Shown here in pieces: positions 49,464 to 57,323 of a stretch of 64,000 nt of DNA. The stretch comes from Hyphomicrobiales bacterium (lineage in GTDB: Bacteria; Pseudomonadota; Alphaproteobacteria; Rhizobiales; Kaistiaceae). The DNA lies in contig JAFKKF010000006.1 in NCBI GenBank assembly GCA_017305635.1, positions 310,001-374,000 of the forward strand. The letters are read 5' to 3'. A model generated the notes under the pieces. That model ran no database searches and was not told where the DNA came from. It worked only from the letters and a program-made list of their open reading frames with translations. Numbering within the stretch: position 1 is the first letter of the stretch; every line of letters begins with the position of its first letter. Position numbers and translations under genes: made by a program.

Positions 49464-51527
49464 ATGAATGCCAATTTGCGCAAGTTCATCCGCGAGTGGT
49501 CGATCCTCGCCGTCGGCGCCGTCCTCGTAGTCGGTGGACTCGTCGTCGCCGACGTGGCGAGCCGGTCGGGCGAGGCGGCGGCGGTCGCCAGCGCAAGTGC
49601 TCCGCTACAGGCCGCGCCGCCTGCCGCCAAGCCACCCGCGGTCAGCCCGCCGGCCGAAGGCCCGCAGGCGGCGGTTCCCGTGACACCTGCCGCTGCGGCC
49701 CCCTCGGCTCCTCCTGCCGCTGCGGCACCGGCGGCGCCAGCCGCTCCTCCCGCGGCCGTCGCGGCGACCGAGCCGCCGCCCACCCAGGGCGGCGAGGGCC
49801 ATCCGATGCCGGCCGGCGACGTCACCGCCGGCCGCCAGGTGTTCAAGAAGTGCCAGGCGTGCCATTCGCTCGATCCGGGCCGCAACATGCTTGGGCCCTC
49901 TCTTGCCGACGTCGTCGGCCGGCATGCCGGCGCCGAACCGGGCTACGACTATTCAGCCGCGATGAAGAAGGCGGACCTCGTCTGGACGCCGGAGACGCTC
50001 GATGCCTACCTGACCGATCCGCAAAAGGTCGTGCCGGGCAACAAGATGCCTTTCCCCGGGCTGAAGACCGCGCATGACCGCGACGACGTCATCGCCCTTC
50101 TCGCCTCGGTCAGCGGGGGCGCTCCGCCGGCCGCAGCCGCCGTCGCTCCGCCCGCATCCCCGCCTGCCGCAGCCGCACCGCCGGCGGCGGCCGCTGCTGC
50201 GACGCCTCCCGCGGCACCTGCGGCGACAGGCGGCGGGGACATCTACCTTCCCGATGCCAAGTACACCTTGCGCTCCGGCATTGCCGAGGGGCGCATGGTC
50301 TTCATCGGCGTCGGCGGCGAGATCGAGGGCAAGGTGAATCCGGTCCTGTCCGCGGCCGAAGGCCAGGTCGTGCAGATCACCCTCATCAATGGCGAGGGCG
50401 CCACCCACGACATCGTCTTCCCGGACGAGGATGCCCGCTCGCCGCGCGTAACCGGCAAGGGCTCGAGCACGACGCTCGCGTTCCGCGCCGGCAAGGCCGG
50501 CGACTTCCTCTACTATTGCAGCGTGCCCGGCCATCGCGAGGCCGGCATGGAAGGGCAGTTCATCGTCACCACCAAGCCGCCCGCCCAGACCGTGGTCGAG
50601 GCCGACATATCCCGCGAGCCGACCGACCTGCCCGGCCCGATCACGCGCAGCGAGCCGACCACCGTGCGGGTGGACCTCCTCAGCGTCGAGGTCGAAGGCC
50701 GCCTCGCCCAGGGCACGACCTTCGGCTACTGGACCTTCAACGGCAAGGTGCCGGGGCCCTTTATTCGTGTCCGGGTGGGCGACACGATCGACATCCACCT
50801 GAAGAATTCGGCCGACAGCGCGATGATGCACTCGGTCGACTTCCACGCCGCGACCGGTCCCGGCGGCGGCGCCGCCGTCCTGCAGGTCGGACCGGGCGAG
50901 GAGAAGTCGATGACATGGAAGGCCCTCGTTCCCGGCCTCTATGTCTATCACTGCGCCACGCCGATGGTCGCCGAGCACATCGCCAACGGCATGTACGGCC
51001 TGATCCTCGTCGAGCCGGAAGGTGGCCTGCCGCCGGTCGACCGCGAGTTCTACGTGATGCAAGGCGAGATCTATACCGACGCCCCGTTCGGGCAGCATGG
51101 CAGCCAGGAGTTCAGCGTCGAGAAGCTGCTCGACGAGCACCCCGAATATTTCGTCTTCAACGGCTCGGTGGGCGCCATCTCCAAGCTCCATCCGCTGGTC
51201 GCCAATGTCGGGGAGAAGGTGCGCATCTTCTTCGGTGACGGCGGGCCGAACTTCACGTCGTCCTTCCACGTGATCGGCGAGATATTCGACAAGGTTTATT
51301 TCCTCGGCGGCTTCCTCAGCCCGCCGCTTCTCGGCATCCAGACCGTCACCGTGCCTCCCGGCGGCGCGGTCGTGACGGAGTTCAAGACCGAGGTGCCCGG
51401 CAACTACACGCTGGTCGACCACGCGCTGGCGCGGGCCGAACGCGGCCTGGTCGGCATCCTCCATGTCGACGGGCCGAAGAATCCCGACATCTACAATGGC
51501 GATCCGATGCCCGGGATGGGCCACTAG
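49464..51527 (+). CDS. nirK: Multi-domain copper nitrite reductase (membrane anchor-cytochrome c-cupredoxin-NirK)
   Basis: A 687-residue fusion. After one membrane helix (WSILAVGAVLVVGGLVVADV) and a Pro/Ala linker comes a cytochrome c domain with CQACH at 130-134 and an axial-Met candidate 195. A second Pro/Ala linker leads to a cupredoxin with His315, Cys352, His357 and Met362 as type 1 copper ligands. The C-terminal half is a class II CuNiR: type 1 ligands His456, Cys497, His505, Met510; type 2 ligands His461, His496, His602; catalytic Asp459. It reduces nitrite to nitric oxide in the periplasm, with haem and blue copper feeding electrons internally. No nor, nos or nnrR genes lie nearby. 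Confidence 0.9.
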   Translation: MNANLRKFIREWSILAVGAVLVVGGLVVADVASRSGEAAAVASASAPLQAAPPAAKPPAVSPPAEGPQAAVPVTPAAAAPSAPPAAAAPAAPAAPPAAVAATEPPPTQGGEGHPMPAGDVTAGRQVFKKCQACHSLDPGRNMLGPSLADVVGRHAGAEPGYDYSAAMKKADLVWTPETLDAYLTDPQKVVPGNKMPFPGLKTAHDRDDVIALLASVSGGAPPAAAAVAPPASPPAAAAPPAAAAAATPPAAPAATGGGDIYLPDAKYTLRSGIAEGRMVFIGVGGEIEGKVNPVLSAAEGQVVQITLINGEGATHDIVFPDEDARSPRVTGKGSSTTLAFRAGKAGDFLYYCSVPGHREAGMEGQFIVTTKPPAQTVVEADISREPTDLPGPITRSEPTTVRVDLLSVEVEGRLAQGTTFGYWTFNGKVPGPFIRVRVGDTIDIHLKNSADSAMMHSVDFHAATGPGGGAAVLQVGPGEEKSMTWKALVPGLYVYHCATPMVAEHIANGMYGLILVEPEGGLPPVDREFYVMQGEIYTDAPFGQHGSQEFSVEKLLDEHPEYFVFNGSVGAISKLHPLVANVGEKVRIFFGDGGPNFTSSFHVIGEIFDKVYFLGGFLSPPLLGIQTVTVPPGGAVVTEFKTEVPGNYTLVDHALARAERGLVGILHVDGPKNPDIYNGDPMPGMGH

Positions 51528-51548
51528 GCCGGACGGATGATCTGTCGC

Positions 51549-51578
51549 GGGTCCGCCTTCGTGGCGGACCCCCTTCTT
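51549..51578 (+). terminator. Rho-independent terminator after nirK
   Basis: GGGTCCGCC (51549-51557) and GGCGGACCC (51563-51571) pair perfectly across TTCGT, followed by CCTTCTT. It ends the nirK transcript about 20 bases past the stop and lies before the convergent HTH gene. Confidence 0.7.
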
Positions 51579-51599
51579 GCATCGGGCTCCCTACCCCGG

Positions 51600-51923
51600 T
51601 CAGGGTGCGTCGTCGGAGCCGACGATCCCGCCTTCGCCTTCGAGGCGCATGATCTGGCGGACATCCCTGCGGGTGAATTTCAGCCTCACGCCGGCGCCCA
51701 TGTCGCCGTCCTCGGCGATGACGACCACGCCGACCCGCTCGAAAGCGCGCAGGATCGCTTCGACATCATCCTCGGTCGGCAGCCGCGCGCTGCCGCTTGC
51801 CTCGAGCCAGGCAAGTCGGTCGGCCGGCATTCCGGCCATGCGCGCGAAATCCTCGGGCCCGATCCCGGCGAGCGCGCGCCCGGCCGCCGCGATTCGCCCC
51901 GTGACCTTGATATCCGTGCTCAC
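51600..51923 (-). CDS. Small helix-turn-helix (XRE-like) protein
   Basis: A 107-residue protein with a Cro/XRE-type helix-turn-helix: RALAGIGPEDFARMAGMPADRLAWLEASGSARLPTEDDVEAILRAFERVGVVVIAEDG. The C-terminal part (GAGVRLKFTRRDVRQIMRLEGEGG) contains the usual GVRL motif that ends such proteins. No toxin partner is adjacent. It is convergent with nirK. It could be a small repressor; target unknown. Confidence 0.7.
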   Translation of the reverse strand: MSTDIKVTGRIAAAGRALAGIGPEDFARMAGMPADRLAWLEASGSARLPTEDDVEAILRAFERVGVVVIAEDGDMGAGVRLKFTRRDVRQIMRLEGEGGIVGSDDAP

Positions 51924-52017
51924 ATCCCTGCTCCTCCGGCTGGATCAGAGCATATCTTGTCCGTCTCCCGACCTGCGTCCATCGCGGCCCGGGTGACGGC
52001 ACCGGGCCGAGGTGTTC

Positions 52018-53226
52018 CTAGAGGGCGCCGGCGTAGACATGCCCGAGAAGCGCCCGGGCGATGGTCGTTGCCGGGTCGCGCCCGTCGGCGGCAGGTGCGA
52101 GATTGGTCCATACGACCAGGGTAACCTTGTTCACCGGGTCGCTTCCCATGAACGTGTTGAAGCCGGGCAATTCGCCGGTATGCCCGTAGAGCGGGCCGAA
52201 CTGCGCGATGCCGAGCCCGTAGAGCGCGCCACCGGCATCGCCCTCCTTCTGCGGGCGCAGGCTTGCCATGCGGATTTTCTGCAGTTCCGGGCCCAGTATC
52301 TTGCCCCCGGTCATTGCCTCCACCCACGTGGCGAGGTCGCGCGCCGTCGAAATCCCCGCTCCCGCCGCCCAGCCCCATGACGGATTCACGTCGGTCTGGT
52401 CGTTCGGGCGCAAGGTGCCGTTCCGCGCCGCGACCTGGAGGTCGGGAGGGATGGCGTTGGTCGCAAGGGTCAGGACGTTGTCGGTATACATGTAGCCGCG
52501 CGGATGCGGCGCCGGCATGGCGTTCGACGTTCTCGCCGGCAGGAGTGTCTCCTTCAGGCCGAGCGGCGCAAAGAGCCGATCCTCGAAGATCGTTTCCAGC
52601 GGCTTTCCGTCGATCTTCTCGGCGATCAGGCCGAGCAGCACCGTGTTGGTGTTGGAATAATGGTAGCCCTGGCCGGGCGGGAAATAGGGAGGCACCGCAT
52701 AGGCGATGGAGAGCAGCTCGTCCGGCTTCCAGACACGCAGCGGCTCCCTGTCGAGCGTATCGTTCAGGACGAAGGTCGTGGAATAGTTGAACAGCCCGCT
52801 CCGCATGTCGAGGAGCTGCTCGATGGTGATGTTGTCGCCATTGGGCACGTCCGGGCGATATTTCGACACCGGATCGGCGAGGGCGATCTTCCCTTCCTGG
52901 ACCATCTGCAGGATGACCGTGCCGGTCCAGGTCTTGGTATTGGAGCCGATCCGGATGTGATCGTCGATCGTCACCGGCGTGCGGTCGTCGAGGCCACGAA
53001 ACCCGTAGGTCGCGACGAATTCTCCGTCGGGCGTGCGCAACAGCATCGCCGCCCCCGGGACCATCATCTCGGCGGCGAGCTCGTCCAGCGTTTCCTGGAG
53101 GGCGGCCGGGTCGATGGGCTTGAGCGCCGGCTGTGCAGAGGCCATCCCGCCGGCAGCCAGGACGAACGCGGCCACGGTCGCCGCGAACAATTCCGGCCGG
53201 ACCCACCTACGTGATCGCTGGTTCAT
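52018..53226 (-). CDS. Serine beta-lactamase-like hydrolase, exported
   Basis: A 402-residue class C-like serine hydrolase. Signal peptide residues 1-31 (LFAATVAAFVLAAGGMASAQ). Catalytic Ser and Lys are in IRIGSNTKTWTG (SxxK), the Tyr is in YHYSNTNTVLLG (YxN), and the third motif is YGHTGELPGFN (HTG). Family members include D-aminopeptidases, esterases and class C beta-lactamases. ATG at 53226 follows GGGGCAGGAGC. Substrate is not given by the sequence; beta-lactam resistance should not be assumed. Confidence 0.85.
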   Translation of the reverse strand: MNQRSRRWVRPELFAATVAAFVLAAGGMASAQPALKPIDPAALQETLDELAAEMMVPGAAMLLRTPDGEFVATYGFRGLDDRTPVTIDDHIRIGSNTKTWTGTVILQMVQEGKIALADPVSKYRPDVPNGDNITIEQLLDMRSGLFNYSTTFVLNDTLDREPLRVWKPDELLSIAYAVPPYFPPGQGYHYSNTNTVLLGLIAEKIDGKPLETIFEDRLFAPLGLKETLLPARTSNAMPAPHPRGYMYTDNVLTLATNAIPPDLQVAARNGTLRPNDQTDVNPSWGWAAGAGISTARDLATWVEAMTGGKILGPELQKIRMASLRPQKEGDAGGALYGLGIAQFGPLYGHTGELPGFNTFMGSDPVNKVTLVVWTNLAPAADGRDPATTIARALLGHVYAGAL

Positions 53227-53345
53227 GCTCCTGCCCCCTCGCCGCTCCGTATCGCTCACATGCGGCCTGACGCCCGAGCTTAGGCGGGGAGCCACGCTCA
53301 GCCAAGGCATGGATGGCCCGGGGGAGGTCAAGGTCGGCGGACCTG

Positions 53346-53476
53346 GCCGAAGACCCCGGCAGCGCCTCGGCGAGCCGGAGGATTTCGCCGACCCCCTTCT
53401 CTTCCTCGCCTCGCGCGCTTCCGATTTCTAAACCGGCCACGTACTCTACGCGGATGGCGGCTACACGGCGGGATAG
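53346..53476 (+). pseudogene. Remnant of an SDR C-terminus
   Basis: The translated stretch RQRLGEPEDFADPLLFLASRASDF, a stop codon (TAA at 53429-53431), then TGHVLYADGGYTAG and a second stop (53474-53476) is the conserved tail of classical SDRs (G.PE..A....FLAS....TG..L..DGG...G). One nonsense change interrupts it and no N-terminal part precedes it. It overlaps no intact gene and ends seven bases before the dehydrogenase start at 53484. Confidence 0.75.
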
Positions 53477-53483
53477 GCGGGAA

Positions 53484-54398
53484 ATGGCGAAGGCGAGGAT
53501 CAGCGTCATCGGTGCCGGCCTCATGGGGCACGGCATCGCCCAGGTCTTCGCGGCCGCCGGCCACGAGGTCGACATAACCGACCCGGCGCCGGCGGCGCTC
53601 GCCAGCGTGCGCGACCGCATCGCCGCCAACCTCGCCGATCTCGGGCAGGCCGCGGCCGCGGTCGACCGCGTCCATCCGCGGGAGAGCCTCGCCGATGCCG
53701 TGAGCGCCGCCGACGTCGTCATCGAAGCGGCGCCGGAAAAGGTTGCGCTGAAGCAGGACATCTTCGCGGAGCTCGAGCGGCATGCCCGCCGGGATGCGCT
53801 CCTCGCCAGCAACACCTCCGTCATCCCCATCGGCACCATCGCCGCCCGGGTCACGACGCGCGATCGCGTGCTCGGCACGCATTGGTGGATGCCGCCCTAT
53901 CTCGTGCCGCTGGTCGAGGTGATCCAGGCCGAAGGCACGGCGGATGCGAGCGTGACGAGGATGATCGACCTCCTGACGGCGGCCGGGAAGACCGCCGTGC
54001 ATGTGAAGAAGGACGTACCCGGCTTCATCGGCAACCGGTTGCAGCATGCGCTCTGGCGCGAGGCGATGGCGCTCGTCCAGAACGGCGTCTGCGATGCGCG
54101 CACGATCGACACCGTGGTCAAGGCGAGCTTCGGGCGGCGCCTGCCGGTCATCGGTCCGCTGGAGAGTGCCGATCTCGTCGGCACCGACCTCGCGCTCGAC
54201 TGCCACGTCAACCTGCTGCCGGACCTCGACCGAACGCCGGGACCGTTGCCCTACCTGGAGCAACTGGTCGGCGAGGGCAAGCTCGGCTTCAAGAGCGGCG
54301 AGGGCTTCCGCCCCTGGACGCCGGAAGAGCAGGCGGCGCTGAGGAAGCGCCTTGCCGATCATCTGAAGAAGATGGCACAGGAAGACGCTGCCGGCTGA
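53484..54398 (+). CDS. 3-hydroxyacyl-CoA dehydrogenase family protein
   Basis: A 304-residue NAD-dependent enzyme with Rossmann start ISVIGAGLMGHGIAQVFAAAGHEVDITD. ASNTSVIPIGTIAARV and THWWMPPYLVPLVEVIQ hold the catalytic Ser/His/Glu type residues (THWW, VEVI). The C-terminal helical domain (DVPGFIGNRLQHALWREAMALVQNGVCDARTIDTVVKASFGRRL) closes it. It oxidises 3-hydroxyacyl-CoA or a related short hydroxyacid (carnitine/hydroxybutyrate type). The next gene encodes a beta-keto acid cleavage enzyme, so hydroxy-to-keto oxidation and then cleavage is a coherent path. Start ATG at 53484. Confidence 0.87.
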   Translation: MAKARISVIGAGLMGHGIAQVFAAAGHEVDITDPAPAALASVRDRIAANLADLGQAAAAVDRVHPRESLADAVSAADVVIEAAPEKVALKQDIFAELERHARRDALLASNTSVIPIGTIAARVTTRDRVLGTHWWMPPYLVPLVEVIQAEGTADASVTRMIDLLTAAGKTAVHVKKDVPGFIGNRLQHALWREAMALVQNGVCDARTIDTVVKASFGRRLPVIGPLESADLVGTDLALDCHVNLLPDLDRTPGPLPYLEQLVGEGKLGFKSGEGFRPWTPEEQAALRKRLADHLKKMAQEDAAG

Positions 54399-54436
54399 GG
54401 CGTGCCGAGAGGCCGGGATCACCCGAGGGAAGAAGC

Positions 54437-55375
54437 ATGGCCGCGAGGCAGGACAAGGTCATCATTTCGTGCGCCGTCACCGGCGCGATCCATACGCCGA
54501 CCATGTCGGACGCGCTGCCCTACCGGCCGGAGGACATTGCCCGCCAGTCGATCGAGGCGGCCGAGGCCGGCGCCGCGATCCTGCACCTGCACGCGCGCGA
54601 TCCCCAGACCGGCAGGCCGACGCCCGATCCGGCGGTCTTCATGCAGTTCCTGCCGGTCATCAAGCAGTCGACCGATGCCATCCTGAACATCACCACCGGC
54701 GGCGGCATGAAGATGACCGTGGACGAGCGGCTCAAGGCGCCGCTGGTGGCACGCCCGGAAATGTGTTCGCTCAACATGGGGTCGATGAACTTCGCGCTCT
54801 TTCCGCTCGCCGACCGCTACGAGACCTGGAAGTTCGACTGGGAGGACGGCTATCTCCGCTCCACCGACGACTACATCTTCCGCAATACCTTCCGCGACAT
54901 TGCCCGGATCATCGAGCAGCTCGGCAAGGGCGAGGGCGTGCGCTTCGAGCATGAATGCTACGACGTCGGGCACCTCTACAACCTTGCCCATTTCGTCGAC
55001 CGCAAGGTCATCGAGCCGCCCTTCTTCATCCAGCTCATCTTCGGCATCCTCGGCGGCATCGGCGCCGACATGCGGAACCTGATGTTCATGAAGGAGACGG
55101 CCGACCGTCTGTTCGGCGACAGCTACCGCTGGTCGGTGCTCGGCGCCGGGCGGCACCAGATGCCGTTCGGCACGCAGGCCGTGATGATGGGCGGCAACGT
55201 CCGCGTCGGGCTGGAGGACTCGCTCTATATCGGCAAGGGAAAGTTCGCGACGAGCAATGCCGAGCAGGTCGCCAAGATCCGCCGCATCGTCGAGGAGCTC
55301 GGCCATGAGGTGGCGACCCCCGCCGAGGCTCGGCAGATGCTGGCGCTGAAAGGCGTCGACTCCGTGGGATTCTAG
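54437..55375 (+). CDS. 3-keto-5-aminohexanoate cleavage family protein (BKACE)
   Basis: A 312-residue beta-keto acid cleavage enzyme (DUF849). Zinc and substrate residues are in VIISCAVTGAIHTPTMS, AAILHLHARDPQTGRPTPDP (HLH), ILNITTGGGM, MCSLNMGSMNF, FEHECYDVGHL and RWSVLGAGRHQMPF. Members add acetyl-CoA to a beta-keto acid and split it to acetoacetate plus a new CoA ester, for example in lysine or carnitine breakdown. The ATG follows CCGAGGGAAGAAGC. It forms an operon with the upstream dehydrogenase, 38 bases apart; dehydrocarnitine cleavage is one sensible guess because similar pairs exist for carnitine. Confidence 0.88.
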   Translation: MAARQDKVIISCAVTGAIHTPTMSDALPYRPEDIARQSIEAAEAGAAILHLHARDPQTGRPTPDPAVFMQFLPVIKQSTDAILNITTGGGMKMTVDERLKAPLVARPEMCSLNMGSMNFALFPLADRYETWKFDWEDGYLRSTDDYIFRNTFRDIARIIEQLGKGEGVRFEHECYDVGHLYNLAHFVDRKVIEPPFFIQLIFGILGGIGADMRNLMFMKETADRLFGDSYRWSVLGAGRHQMPFGTQAVMMGGNVRVGLEDSLYIGKGKFATSNAEQVAKIRRIVEELGHEVATPAEARQMLALKGVDSVGF

Positions 55376-55509
55376 GCAGGCGCCGGTATCCGTCCGCGCC
55401 GCCCGGGCTCTACGTCATGGTGACGACCGGGCGATGACCGGCCGCGATGGGCAGAACCTGCTGCCGGATTCCCGGCGCATGATCGCGCTTGTTCTGCGAA
55501 TGGTCAGGG

Positions 55510-55585
55510 TGGTGCCGCATGCCGGACTCGAACCAGCGACCCCATCATTACGAATGACGTGCTCTACCACCTGAGCTAATGCGGC
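55510..55585 (-). tRNA. tRNA-Thr (anticodon CGT)
   Basis: A 76-base cloverleaf on the minus strand. Acceptor GCCGCAT/ATGCGGC, D-arm GCTC...GAGC, anticodon arm CGTCA/TGATG around loop TTCGTAA giving anticodon CGT, T-arm GCTGG-TTCGAGT-CCGGC, and encoded ACCA end. It reads ACG codons for threonine. It lies between the BKACE and hemY genes. Confidence 0.95.
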
Positions 55586-55669
55586 GTGCCGGTTCCGGAC
55601 GAGGCGCCCGGCGGGCGGGCGCATTGATAAAGGTTGGCGGCGGCCGGGGCAAGCGCCGAGAAATGCCGT

Positions 55670-57316
55670 TCAGAACGCCCTGAATCCGCGTCCGTCCGGC
55701 TCGTCCTCGCCGGTGCCCGGATCGTCGGGCGCAAGGATCAGGCCGGGCGTGTGCTCCGCCGGCGGCAGGACCGGCGGCGGTGACGGCGCCGGCCGCGCCA
55801 CCGGACCGGCGGGAGCCATGGGCTTCGCCGGTGGCGGCAATGGCGATTCCGGCTTCGCCGCCTCGGCCCTTGCCGGCTCCGGCCGCGCCGGTTCAGGTTT
55901 CGCGGGTTCGGTTCGCTCCGCCGGCGGCGGCAGCACCTCGACCTTCCGGGCGGGGGGCGGCGGGTCGGGAATGCGCGGCAGCGGAGGCTCGGGGGCCGGT
56001 GCCGGCGTGTCGATCTCCAGTGCCTCGCGGAGCGGCGGCTGCTCGATGATCTTCCAGTCGAAGGCGCCGACGCGGCCGGAGACCGGCGAGACCGGCGCCC
56101 AGCGAGGGAAGACGCGGCCGTCGGCCACCCAGGCGGGATCGCGCGGCGCCGTCAGCGCGCGCGTCAGCCAGTGGCGCACGCGGCCCTGGTCGCCGCCTTC
56201 GCGCTCCTCGATCTCGGCCATGAGCAGGCAGGCACGCTCGCTGGGCGTCCCGGCGGCGAGGGGGGCGAGCGCGGCGCGCGCGGCGCTCCAGTCGCGCCCG
56301 TCTATGGCGACGCGGGCGATGGCCATGGCGCCTTCCGGGTCGCCGGTCCGCATGTCGGCGAGGCGGCGCATGCGCTTCAGCCGGTCGCGGAAGGAATCGC
56401 CCGGCCGCACCACGGCATAGGCGTCGGCGATCTCGGGATGGGCGGCGGCCTTCCACGTCGTCTCCAGCACCTTCACGGCGCGGCGGATCTCGTCGGCGCG
56501 GGTGAGCAGGCGGGCGGCGACGGTCGCGGCGGGCACCAGCTCGGGCGCGAGGCGATGGGCTTCCTGGGCGAGCGCCCGCGCCTCGGTCGGGTCGCCGGCC
56601 TCGAGCTCCATGGCGCGGGCGGTCAGCAGCTCGGCGCGCAGCCGCTTGGCGCGCGCCTTGTCGAGCACCTTGGCGTCGGCATTGGCGGCGAGCGTGCGGA
56701 GAGCTCCCAGCCAGTCGCCGGCGCGCGCCTGGTATTCGAAGAGCGCGGTGCCGGCCCAGCCGGCGGCGGGCACGGCGCGCACCGCTTCCTCGGCAAAATG
56801 GCGCGCAGCTTCATGGTTGTTGTCGCGCCGCGCCTCGACGAAGAGGCCGTGCAGGCCGAGGACCCTGGTGTCGTCGCGGGCGGCGAGCGCCTCGAAGGTC
56901 TTGCGGGCGCGATCGGCGTCGCCGGCAAGCTGGGCGGCCTGCGCGGTGAGGAGGAGCGTCATCGGCGCCTCGCCGAGGAGCGCGGTCGATTCGTCCGCCG
57001 CGCGGCGCGCGGTGCGGGCGTCGCCGGCGCCCACCGCCACGAGGCCGGTGGACAGCGCCCGGTAGCCGCGCTCGCGCCGCCGCGTGCCGAGGAAGCGGCC
57101 GAGCATGTCGGGCGCCTTGACGATGCTGCGCACCGCCTCGCCGAGGAGCGCGAGAACCACGATCAGCGCGATGAGGGCGACCGCCGCCACCATCAGCGAG
57201 GTGCGGATCTCGTAGTCCTGCCAGGTGAGCACGATGGCGCCCGGCCGGTCGGCGAGCCAGGCAAAGCCGATGGCGAGCAGGAAGACGAGGATGACGTAGA
57301 AGAGGACGCGAATCAT
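55670..57316 (-). CDS. hemY: HemY-family TPR membrane protein
   Basis: A 548-residue protein with two N-terminal membrane spans (VLFYVILVFLLAIGFAWLA and LMVAAVALIALIVVLALLG) and a long helical TPR domain (LLTAQAAQLAGDADRARKTFEALA, ARHFAEEAVRAVPAAGWAGTALFEYQARAGDW). The final hundred residues are Pro/Ala/Glu-rich low-complexity. This matches alphaproteobacterial HemY, a protein linked to haem synthesis operons whose exact task is not settled. It follows mic60 by 7 bases. Start ATG at 57316. Confidence 0.88.
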   Translation of the reverse strand: MIRVLFYVILVFLLAIGFAWLADRPGAIVLTWQDYEIRTSLMVAAVALIALIVVLALLGEAVRSIVKAPDMLGRFLGTRRRERGYRALSTGLVAVGAGDARTARRAADESTALLGEAPMTLLLTAQAAQLAGDADRARKTFEALAARDDTRVLGLHGLFVEARRDNNHEAARHFAEEAVRAVPAAGWAGTALFEYQARAGDWLGALRTLAANADAKVLDKARAKRLRAELLTARAMELEAGDPTEARALAQEAHRLAPELVPAATVAARLLTRADEIRRAVKVLETTWKAAAHPEIADAYAVVRPGDSFRDRLKRMRRLADMRTGDPEGAMAIARVAIDGRDWSAARAALAPLAAGTPSERACLLMAEIEEREGGDQGRVRHWLTRALTAPRDPAWVADGRVFPRWAPVSPVSGRVGAFDWKIIEQPPLREALEIDTPAPAPEPPLPRIPDPPPPARKVEVLPPPAERTEPAKPEPARPEPARAEAAKPESPLPPPAKPMAPAGPVARPAPSPPPVLPPAEHTPGLILAPDDPGTGEDEPDGRGFRAF

Positions 57317-57323
57317 GGCGGGG

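Noticed and set aside
52018-53226. Reading the serine hydrolase as a beta-lactamase resistance gene
   Set aside because: Its SxxK, YxN and HTG motifs are shared by esterases and D-aminopeptidases; nothing points to beta-lactam hydrolysis.
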